DNA from: CAVXXB01 sp963765585
GTDB taxonomy: Bacteria > Calditrichota > Calditrichia > JAJRVZ01
Assembly (NCBI GenBank): GCA_963765585.1
Contig: CAVXXB010000015.1
Span: forward strand, 286,072 to 350,071
DNA length: 64,000 bases
Direction: 5' to 3'
Positions 56,394 to 64,000 of this stretch are shown piece after piece. Position numbers and translations under genes: made by a program. Under the pieces are notes generated by a model. That model was not told the DNA's origin and made no database searches. It worked only from the letters and a program-made list of their open reading frames with translations. The number at the start of each line of letters is the position of its first letter. The stretch's first letter is position 1.

Positions 56394-57843
56394 AATCTTC
56401 TTCCAGATCGCAGGCATGACATGATGTCTCAGATTCAAGGCCAAAGTATTCATTGATAAATCGTTTACGGCAGATATCTTCTTTGGTATATAAAACCATC
56501 TGATAGAGTTTTTCCTGTTCCTTTTTCTTTTTTTCATCAAGATAACTCTGATCCAGGAGTCGTGCCGGTAATTCTGAGATAAGTCTGATATTTTTTTTCT
56601 CGATATTTCCTTCGATGACCGCATAGCGATCAAGGATCCCCAATGCTGTTTCCAGGCGGAAATCATGTCGGTTCTTATAGGTCAACTGTTCGCGCAAATA
56701 ATCGATCCCTTCTCCATTCACCCGGTCAATATCAGAAAGCATTAAGCGATACAGGCGATCATAAAACCCCGCGGTTGGGTTATTCCATTTTAAAAATTCC
56801 AACTGGATATTCAGGTCCTGCTCATCATATAATAGACTGCAAACAGAGGGTTTTCCATCCCTGCCGGCTCTGCCGATTTCCTGATAATAAGCCTCCAATG
56901 TTTGAGGAATTTGTGCATGAATGACATAGCGGATATTTTCCTTATCGATTCCCATGCCAAACGCATTCGTCGCCAGCACCAGATTGTTTTCACCGCGCAT
57001 AAAATGATTTTGCACTTTTTTGCGTTGCTCGGCATTCAAATCTCCATGATACATCACATGATCGAAACCCGCATTTTGCATCTTTTCGCTCATTTTGTAT
57101 AAATCTTTTATCAGGACAAAATAGATAATACCATTACCCGGATTTGATGAGACAATTTCCCGGATATGTGTCAACTTCTCATCTTCTCCCCACAGATCAA
57201 AAACCTCGAGAAAAAGATTGGGTCGTTCGATTCCTTCATGAAACATCTTTATTTCATCATTGTGCAGTCCGAGCTGGGTAACGATATCTGCCTGGACATC
57301 CGGTGTTGCGGTTGCAGTCAGGGCAAGGGTTGTCGGATTATGTAACAGTTCCCGAAACTCACGGATCCTGGTATAATCAGGACGAAAATCATGTCCCCAC
57401 TCGCTGATACAATGAGCCTCATCCACAGCAAGTAGCGATACGTTCCGGTTTTTTAGTATTTCAATAAATTCTTTTTTACGGAACCGTTCCGGGGTAACAT
57501 ATAATAATTTATACTTCCCGTTTTCAACTTCCTGATAACGTAGTTCCCTGTCTTTTTTCTGCAAAGAAGAATTGATAAATGTGGCGTCAATTTTTTTCCG
57601 GCGAAGCACATCAACCTGATCTTTCATCAATGCGATCAGGGGTGAAATAACAATAGTTAATCCGGGAAGAAGCAAAGCCGGGATTTGGTATGTGATTGAT
57701 TTTCCGGAACCGGTTGGCATAATGACAAGGGAATGACGACCATTCAGGGTTCTTTGAATTATCTCTTCCTGCCGGCCCCTGAAATCTGAAAAACCGAATT
57801 TTTCCCTAAGAATTTTGTTTGCATGATTTATATTATTTGTCAT
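56368..57843 (-). CDS. recQ: ATP-dependent DNA helicase RecQ (short form)
   Basis: 491 residues. The RecQ-specific motif 0 lies in FGFSDFRGRQEEIIQ; Walker A MPTGSGKSITYQIP; DEAH in LLAVDEAHCISEWGHDFRPDY; TATATPDV; and motif VI YYQEIGRAGRDGKPS. The C-terminal zinc cluster is visible (CRKRFINEYFG...CHACDL), but the winged-helix and HRDC domains of longer RecQ proteins are missing. It unwinds DNA 3' to 5' in recombination repair. Confidence 0.95.
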   Translation of the reverse strand: MTNNINHANKILREKFGFSDFRGRQEEIIQRTLNGRHSLVIMPTGSGKSITYQIPALLLPGLTIVISPLIALMKDQVDVLRRKKIDATFINSSLQKKDRELRYQEVENGKYKLLYVTPERFRKKEFIEILKNRNVSLLAVDEAHCISEWGHDFRPDYTRIREFRELLHNPTTLALTATATPDVQADIVTQLGLHNDEIKMFHEGIERPNLFLEVFDLWGEDEKLTHIREIVSSNPGNGIIYFVLIKDLYKMSEKMQNAGFDHVMYHGDLNAEQRKKVQNHFMRGENNLVLATNAFGMGIDKENIRYVIHAQIPQTLEAYYQEIGRAGRDGKPSVCSLLYDEQDLNIQLEFLKWNNPTAGFYDRLYRLMLSDIDRVNGEGIDYLREQLTYKNRHDFRLETALGILDRYAVIEGNIEKKNIRLISELPARLLDQSYLDEKKKKEQEKLYQMVLYTKEDICRKRFINEYFGLESETSCHACDLEEDFNRHPETL

Positions 57844-57994
57844 TGGTTTCCATGTATATCTGTATTAAAATTTTCCTGGATCTAATTTCACATATAGGAA
57901 ATAGTGACGATTTATTTTTTACTGCAATGACGCAAAGGACAATTTTTAGACCGCAATGAATGCTGCCTCTTATTCTGATTAATTATCAATTTTT

Positions 57995-58110
57995 ACCACA
58001 AAGACACGAAGGCACAAAGTAATAATGATTTACGAATTATATTATATGATTATATATATTTCTGAAAACTCATCATTTATTAAATTATTGTGTCTTTGTG
58101 ACTTGGTGGT
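57995..58110. repeat. Fold-back intergenic element (CACAAAG type)
   Basis: ACCACAAAGACACGAAGGCACAAAG (in parts, 57995-58019) pairs with TTGTGTCTTTGTGACTTGGTGGT (in parts, 58088-58110). Confidence 0.75.
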
Positions 58111-58127
58111 TATGAATAATTTAGGTT

Positions 58128-59085
58128 TTATAATTGCAATCGGGTAGCTCTTTCCCGGATAAGGTCGTTTAATTTATTTTTATTTTCCTTTGTAAGGAAA
58201 CTTTGTTCAATAAAATCAAGAGCCGATTGTAATCCTGATTGGAAACGACTTAGTGAATTTTCTAGTTTGCCGCGGATGCAGCCCAATAGTTTCTGAAAAT
58301 ATTAAAAAATCTTTAAGATTAAATTTTGATTTTTTACCATTAAGTGTAAGTGCGAGTTCTTCCGGATCATCTTTTTCTGAGATTAACAAACGTGTAGCCA
58401 ACATATCATATGCCGGAGTCAGAAGAATATAATTCTGTTTGTCACGAATCAAGGAGAAATTTTTTAAATGCATATCCGCATTACCAGTCAGAAATGAAAA
58501 AACAGTAGCCTCAAAAAATCGCACTACGTCTAATATGGGGTTCGATGAAAATGTTTTGATGACTTTTGCCAACTGTTCCATGGATCCCTTGTACTTATCT
58601 TCTGTAAGTCGCCCGGTAAGCTGGCACATGTCTTCCATATGTAATTTCTTGCCCTGTTCATCCCGATCAATGCGACGTGTAATATATGCCAACTCGCCTG
58701 ATTGCAGTGGGATAAGGGAATGTGGTACAGTATCAATTTTAAAAAAACGAGCGAGATGCATGGTTACATCTTCAATTTCCGGCATCTGGGGAAATTTTTT
58801 AACTGGTGGTTTTAATATATAATTTCCCCATAAGCCCACAAGTGTTAATCGTCCCGCCTCTTCTCCCCTTTTTGCCAGGTGTAATGATAACTTCGCCTGT
58901 ACCCCTGGAACAGTAACACTGCTGCGTACAATGTTTCTTGCCAGATCATCCAATTCATTTAGACGATAGGGTAAAACCGGAGCTGAAGATTTCATAAAAA
59001 AATCTTTGCTGCAGGTGACATGATATCTTGTTCCACCATCTTCTAACGGTTCATAACACCGCAAACATATGGAATTATCACTCAT
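58128..59085 (-). CDS. hipT: HipT-like Ser/Thr kinase toxin (HipBST), frameshifted at the C terminus
   Basis: From ATG 59085, overlapping the hipS stop by 8 bp. The N-terminal zinc-ribbon-like CLRCYEPL...YHVTC is typical of the short HipT toxin. The Gly-rich loop is VTVPGVQAKLSL; the catalytic loop GNADMHLKN has Asp204; the Mg-binding TPAYDML has Asp227. The frame as read ends at 58216 with an odd tail. Skipping one base near 58270-58277 restores KLENSLSRF...IEQSFLTKENK and IRERATRL, the normal HipA-family C terminus, ending at 58128. The kinase core is intact. It would phosphorylate a tRNA synthetase in known systems (Trp-tRNA synthetase for HipT). Confidence 0.87.
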
Positions 59086-59413
59086 GGACATCACCATCGA
59101 CGGGGACGATTGAAACGGCTCCGATGCAATCTTTACAACAGGCCAGAAGTAATCCCATACGGTCACGCAAATCAATTTTCCAGGTCTGTATTGCCACATT
59201 AAGCAACCAACCTTCCGGAATCAAACCGTCAAAAAAGGCAAACATTGTTTTGCTGAGAAAAGGGGATTCCTGCAATGGCAGAGTAAAGCTTACAGGAAAT
59301 GCATCCGGATTTTCTAAATATTCGCGATTGTATTTAAAGTAGTATCCCTCTTCATCCTCTCTGATAATACCAGATTCAAAATCCTTGTAGAATACTTTTC
59401 CCTGACGACTCAT
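59078..59413 (-). CDS. hipS: HipS-like antitoxin (HipA N-subdomain-1 protein)
   Basis: 111 residues matching the couple_hipA/N1 domain: EDEEGYYFKYNREYLENPDAF, VSFTLPLQESPF and FFDGLIPEGWLL. In HipBST systems this separate small protein, not HipB, neutralises the kinase. Its start ATGA overlaps the HipB stop, with AGGAGG within the hipB end, and its stop overlaps hipT. Three overlapping genes in the order B-S-T are diagnostic of HipBST. Confidence 0.9.
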   Translation of the reverse strand: MSRQGKVFYKDFESGIIREDEEGYYFKYNREYLENPDAFPVSFTLPLQESPFLSKTMFAFFDGLIPEGWLLNVAIQTWKIDLRDRMGLLLACCKDCIGAVSIVPVDGDVHE

Positions 59414-59622
59414 AGTGCCTCCTGATCCACAGATACCGGACCCAATTCATGGCCAAAAAGAATAAGCACCAGGTTCACTTTGTCCATACGTAACGTTTTT
59501 TTTCCCTGCTCCAGATCACGAATAAAACGCAATCCAACACCTGCTCGTTCAGCCAAATCTTGTTGGGTCATACCAAGATATTTGCGCCGCTGTTTGACAA
59601 ACTGTACTAATACATCACTCAT
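59410..59622 (-). CDS. hipB: HipB-like DNA-binding protein (Xre HTH)
   Basis: 70 residues from ATG 59622. FVKQRRKYLGMTQQDLAERAGVGLRFIRDLEQG is an Xre-type helix-turn-helix. A longer frame reaches 59700 but would translate two operator palindromes, so 59622 is preferred. It is expected to repress the operon through the four TATACC/GGTATA sites just upstream and to bind the HipS-HipT complex. Confidence 0.92.
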   Translation of the reverse strand: MSDVLVQFVKQRRKYLGMTQQDLAERAGVGLRFIRDLEQGKKTLRMDKVNLVLILFGHELGPVSVDQEAL

Positions 59623-59625
59623 TTT

Positions 59626-59764
59626 TATACCTACCGGGTATAATAAATAACTTTTTTTGTAAATATATACCTTTTCGGGTATAATATCAACAATTTCCAC
59701 AACTATTATACCCTTACTGGTATAATTAATATCTAATTCGACTTTTTATACCCGTTCAGGTATA
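59626..59764. promoter_or_regulatory. Four HipB operators, TATACC-N5/6-GGTATA
   Basis: Perfect dyads lie at 59626-59642 (N5), 59666-59683, 59707-59724 and 59747-59764 (N6). Their centres are 40.5, 41 and 40 bp apart. The first ends 3 bp upstream of the hipB start codon, on its ribosome site. The rest of 59765-59941 shows only the ribosome site of the next gene. Confidence 0.9.
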
Positions 59765-59941
59765 GAGTGCGATGCATAGTCATTATCAAATAGAATACGA
59801 GTAATAAGAAAATGCATAAAGGAATATTGCAGGGGAATAAAACAATGATCGATATAGATTTCGTCCAATAAGTATTATTTTAATTCATTTTTAGATTAAT
59901 TGTGTTAAATTTATAGAAACTGGGGATATAGGAGGTGTCAT

Positions 59942-60556
59942 ATGTGGAAATCTGTTCTTTTATTTTCTGTGTTTCTTTTAATAATCGGGTGTAGTGAGAG
60001 ATCAGGTGATTTTGAAACTCTTGCTGAATACATGACCGGTTCGTTCAGCAGTGCGGCACAGGCCAGGTCCGATACCAACTTTTATGATATACGGCTGGAA
60101 ATGGCGCATATCTGGAAAGATCGTCCTGATGGCTATTGGCTTTACGTGGAACAGGCCGCAGCCAGCAGCCTTGATAAACCATACCGCCAGCGAATTTATC
60201 AATTGACACAATTAAGCGACAGCCTGATGCAGAGCACCGTTTATACCTTTGATGATCCGCTGGATTATGTCGGGGCCTGGAACGATGAATCAAAATTGGC
60301 CGGGCTGTCTCCGGAAAAACTGCATGAACGAGCGGGTTGTGCGATTGTACTAAAACCCTATGCACCTGGTGTATTCGTTGGCAGTACAGAAAGCCTGAGT
60401 TGTGACAGCAATTTACTCGGGGCTACCTTTGCGACCTCGATTGTCCTGATAAACAAAGATCAGATCTATAGCTGGGATCGCGGATTTGACATGAAGGGGC
60501 ATCAGGTTTGGGGGGCGCAAGCCGGCGGGTATGTGTTTAAGAAGATGAAGGATTAG
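59942..60556 (+). CDS. CpcT/CpeT-family lipoprotein
   Basis: 204 residues; AGGAGGTG lies upstream. A lipobox (LFSVFLLIIGCSE) suggests membrane anchoring. LAEYMTGSFSSAAQA, YWLYVEQA, PYRQRIYQL, GCAIVLKPYAPGVFVGST and SWDRGFDMKGHQVWGAQAGGYVF match the CpcT/CpeT chromophore-lyase fold. In cyanobacteria these attach bilins; in non-photosynthetic bacteria the role is unknown. Confidence 0.86.
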   Translation: MWKSVLLFSVFLLIIGCSERSGDFETLAEYMTGSFSSAAQARSDTNFYDIRLEMAHIWKDRPDGYWLYVEQAAASSLDKPYRQRIYQLTQLSDSLMQSTVYTFDDPLDYVGAWNDESKLAGLSPEKLHERAGCAIVLKPYAPGVFVGSTESLSCDSNLLGATFATSIVLINKDQIYSWDRGFDMKGHQVWGAQAGGYVFKKMKD

Positions 60557-60728
60557 AGATTTGAGATTAGCAGTTAGGAGTGAGGAGTGAGGAATTAGAA
60601 ATTGAAAATTTGTAATTAGTTATTGGTTATTTGTAACGACCAATCACTTATAGCCAATTGTCAATAGTCAGTTGTTAATTTCTAATCTCTAACTTCTAAT
60701 TTCTAATTATTTATCCTGTTATCCCGTC
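60557..60728. repeat. Fold-back intergenic element (ATTAGAG type)
   Basis: GATTAGAGATTTGAGATTAG (60554-60573) and GAATTAGAAATT pair with AATTTCTAATCTCTAACTTC (about 60677-60696). ATCCTGTTATCCCGTC (60713-60728) is a lone right end of the GACAGGAT family. Confidence 0.65.
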
Positions 60729-60759
60729 AAAAAAAAATCAACAAATCTGCGGCACGAGA

Positions 60760-63311
60760 TTATTTTATCAGTCGCATTTTGCCCACATATCTCGCACTGC
60801 CTGATGTGAGGGTATAAAAATATATTCCGGTTGCAACCGGTGTCCCATTTGAATCGATCCCGTTCCAGCGGGTGAAATAATTACCGGAAGGCAAAGCTCT
60901 GTCCACTAAAATATTGATCAGCTTCCCCTGCACGTTATAGATCGCCAATTTGGTATTATTGTGAGCCAAATTATCAGGAATATTATAATGGATCAGCGTA
61001 CCGTTGTTAAATGGATTTGGATAATTTGTGGCGGTTAAATATGATTCCGGAACTGTAGGTGGTGGTGTTGGTTGTTCCCCGGTGGATGTCATTAATGATG
61101 GACCGGCATTATTCATCCGGCCTTCGGTATCTGCCATATAGATTCGGGTCCAATCAGGACGCAGTGCCTTATCCAGATAACTCTCTTTCCACTCTTCATC
61201 GGTTAGCCGCAAGAAATTGGTTGTTGTATATTCATAGTAGCTGGAAACCGGGCCGATAAAGGCAATATTTTTTCCCGATGGCAAACTGGCATTTAAAATG
61301 GCCATTTCAACCGGGCCGGTTCCGGCATGTGCCACCCATCCGACAAAATTGCCCGCCGCATCGGTTGGTGCGGTGTGATAATCGGCAACCAGATAATCCT
61401 TCTTCAATAATCCCTCTTCATAATCCCAGCGATTATAGAAAAGATCCGGATACCAGCCATCATACACACCACCACACATAAATTCCTGGCTTAACATACG
61501 CTTTAGGAAAGAAATCTCACTTTCTGAGAAAACGCGTTCCATCCAGTTCTTTTTGAGCAATGATGCGCAGCGTATCCATTGTGGTGTGCCATTTTTCGAA
61601 GTGTGAAGTAATGTAATTCTTAAAATCCTCATTCTCAAAAGGCATATCGCTCAATACGTCCCTTAATCATCGTACTTGCAATGCGTAAGGTGTTATAAAA
61701 TTCCGGTATCGGCTCTACAAAACTATATGGATAATAGCAGGTAACACCACCAGTGTAAGATTGTTTGGCATAGAGCAGATTATCATGACGCAGTTCGGTC
61801 CATGATGCCAGTTGCGTATTCATTTTTTGCTGCCACCAGGCAGCGGTCTGCATGAATTCAGGTAATGATGTCCGATCGGCAGGCGGATTTAACTGACGTA
61901 TGGCCATTAACCACATATTGTATATGGTGGAAAACCAGAACCCTCTGTCATATGATGATATTAAATAACGCAGTGAGGCCAGATTGGGTGCATACTGAAA
62001 TTCATTCAATTCCGGCTGCAACAGATGCGCCGCGGCATCATTTCCCAGTGCAAACAAAATATCCATGGTATTTGGCAGCATGCGCAAACTTTTTACCCGG
62101 TCCCACACTACATTTCCGGTAACATATGAATCGATGATGAATCTTTGGCCAAAGAGTAAAAATGAGGAGGCCGGAATGATACTGTCAGGATTCATGGGAT
62201 CATTCATCAATACCTGAGAAAGAATTCTCTGCTGGGCGTAAGGTTGAAGTGCCAGATGATCCTGGAATTGAATAATTTTCAGAGAATCGAGCAAATCAAC
62301 CGGTGAAGAATAAGGTAGAGATTCTTTCAGCTCATCCAGGTTTGTCAGAGTTACATTATCCTGTTCGCCGACAAAATAAGATATAATTTTTTCAATTTCG
62401 TCAAACGTTTCCTTTTCTGAATTATTAACCAATTCCTGGATGAGACTTGCGTCAATGATCTGGCGCTGCATATCGGCAAAAGTGGGCTTAATATCCAGAC
62501 TCCGTGGCGGAATCAGGTATATTTCGATTTTACCCAGCCAAATCATGGCCTTAAAATAATCAGCCAAAATGGTATTATAGGGATCGGTATAATGACCTCG
62601 CGGTTTAAACTGGCTAAAATCTATTTTTCGCGGCATCTCCGAAAATATATTTGTCTGCACCAGGGTTTCTCCGGCGATGAATTCCATCAGCCGGTCTACT
62701 TCGGTTTCATTTTCCGGGAACACCGCTGAAACTTCGGGATCAAGAAGTTTGCGCGGGATGGTGAGATATACATCCACATCATTGATCATTTGCCGGATTT
62801 GTGGATATTGTTTATAGGCATTGGCTAAATCAGGCAATTGATTGTGCAGGGAATTTAGAAAAGTAGTTATTTGCGGAATCAAGATCTTTAATTCTATATC
62901 TTTGAGTATCCGGTCATAGGAAGAATGGAAGGCATGTAATATGGCATCTGTTGAGACAAAAACCGGCATATCTTTGAGATATACGTCCAGAAACTGGGCA
63001 CCAAAACTTTCACCCCTTAAGCGGCTGGTCACCACAAAGCCGTTTTTCTTTATCAGGGAGATCTCATCATCGGTCAAACCAAATTTTATTTTCAATGAAT
63101 CGTGGTAAAGCGCGGTTTCCCAGGACGATTTGACCTGTTTTTCAAATAATCCGGACGGATGCATTTCCAGCAGTTGTTCAGTAGTAATGTCGCTGTTAGA
63201 ACTTAAGAAACTCTTGTACAGGTCTACATTAAAATCGGATTGTGAAAAAACCATGGAACTGGTGATAAATACCAGAAAAACTGATAATACCAGATTTTTT
63301 AGATATCTCAT
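60760..63311 (-). pseudogene. Secreted DUF3160 protein with sorting domain, two frameshifts
   Basis: From 63311: signal peptide RYLKNLVLSVFLVFITSSMVFS-Q, then a long DUF3160-like helical domain. At AAAA 61637-61640 one extra base ends the frame after IERYAF; removing it continues ENEDFKNYITSHFEKWHTTM. A second extra base at AAAA 61529-61532 separates ELDGTRF from SESEISFLKRMLSQEF. The C-terminal part has YLTATNYPNPFNNGT and a sorting-domain end YFYTLTSGSARYVGKMRLIK. Both errors are one-base gains in T4/A4 runs, so either slippage mutation or base-calling error is possible. The protein would otherwise be about 850 residues. Confidence 0.8.
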
Positions 63312-64000
63312 TTTCTTATCCAGACTTTTCTCAAACGTCTAAAATTTAGAGTAATAAATGAAGTCAAATAATCGCGAATATATATAATTAAATATACATG
63401 TCAATAAAAAAAAGGTTTCAGGTAAACAGTGTTAGTTTCTTTATAAATTCGAATCAAGTACATGTAACCCGCACGCAACCCAATTGCGAGCAATCCAAGA
63501 AAATTCTATAACAAATATACAAATCTATATTTAGATTGCTAATATTTTTTTATCAGTAATACAGAATTATGTGAAAATTCATATCTGTTTCTAATGAGCA
63601 GACTCGTCTGGAAAACCTAATGCCAAATCAGTTATTGAAAGTCCTGACATAAAATATATTGCAAATATTTAGCCATAAGAGGAGAAAATTACTTATCAGT
63701 TTGATTTTAATATAGTTAAGAATGTGGAAAGACTAGATATATCGGCAATATACTGCCTAAGCTCTCGGGAAATTTATTGCCGCTTTGTTTTGAATTGATA
63801 TTGATATTACTAAATACTCGACAGACAGGATCACAGGATTGACTGAATTTCGATATAAAACTTCCTCGCTTCCAGGTTGAATTTGGGAATCAGAATATAA
63901 CCAGGGTGTATTACATATTTCTTAGGTTTATCCTGTTATCCTGTCAAAAAAATAAATTCGCGTTCTATTTCTTCTATTTTGGTATCATATGATACTATTT
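63312..64000. repeat. Intergenic region with GACAGGAT fold-back element
   Basis: No gene is seen. GACAGGATCACAGGAT (63824-63839) pairs with ATCCTGTTATCCTGTC (63930-63945). Nested inside is a CGCTTCCAGGTTGAATTTGG / GGGAATCAG relative of the CTTGGGAA palindrome (63867-63893). The rest is AT-rich. Confidence 0.65.

Noticed and set aside
59623..59700. N-terminal extension of HipB by 26 residues
   Set aside because: It would translate two operator palindromes; ATG 59622 gives the normal Xre-domain start.
59942..60556. Phycobiliprotein lyase indicating photosynthesis
   Set aside because: CpeT-like proteins occur in many non-photosynthetic bacteria and no phycobilisome or bilin genes are present.

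Overview
The window comes from a bacterium of the FCB group outside classical Bacteroidetes, most like Calditrichota, KSB1, Marinimicrobia or Ignavibacteria. The evidence is several secreted proteins ending in a Por/T9SS-type sorting domain (NYPNPFNP followed by a GQKVA-like strand and a short basic tail), many signal peptides ending in AQ/SQ, a full o-succinylbenzoate menaquinone pathway, and moderately AT-rich DNA. No rRNA, tRNA or CRISPR array was seen. Phylum placement is inference from these traits only.

Layout. 0-6.2 kb: the end of a sigma-54 activator, then two secreted Ca-binding (TSP3-like) proteins, a beta-barrel protein, a pentaheme cytochrome and a monoheme outer-membrane protein. 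Three sigma-54-type promoters lie here, two with tandem upstream activator sites. 6.3-16 kb: a small membrane protein, purC, a copper chaperone with CopA, a PiT phosphate permease with its PhoU-like partner, a CYTH protein and acetyl-CoA synthetase. 16.3-17.9 kb: an IS110-family element with a candidate bridge RNA. 18-26 kb: isochorismatase-like hydrolase, Hsp20 with its own sigma-54-type promoter, a MATE-like transporter, a subtilase and RmuC. 26.3-38.2 kb: an osmoprotectant ABC operon, then an accessory stretch of duplicated promoter/ATPase fragments and broken genes (M4/M36-like protease, another sorting-domain protein, ergothioneine genes egtB and egtD). 38.6-42.5 kb: acyl-CoA dehydrogenase, a phosphoesterase, and a RAYT transposase between two 93-bp BIME arrays. 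42.4-55 kb: menE, menC, menA, menB, menH, menD, menF and ubiE on the minus strand, interrupted by other genes. 55.4-64 kb: a secreted nuclease-like protein, RecQ, a HipBST toxin-antitoxin locus with four evenly spaced operators, a CpeT-like lipoprotein and a DUF3160 protein.

Two window-wide themes stand out. First, intergenic space is filled with fold-back repeats whose ends carry short tandem words (CACAGAG, CACGAAG, ACAGGAT) that reappear inverted at the other end. Second, single-base frameshifts are common in accessory and secreted-protein genes but absent from the men genes, acs, copA, recQ and other housekeeping genes. This suggests real decay, although several lie in homopolymers and base-calling error cannot be excluded.
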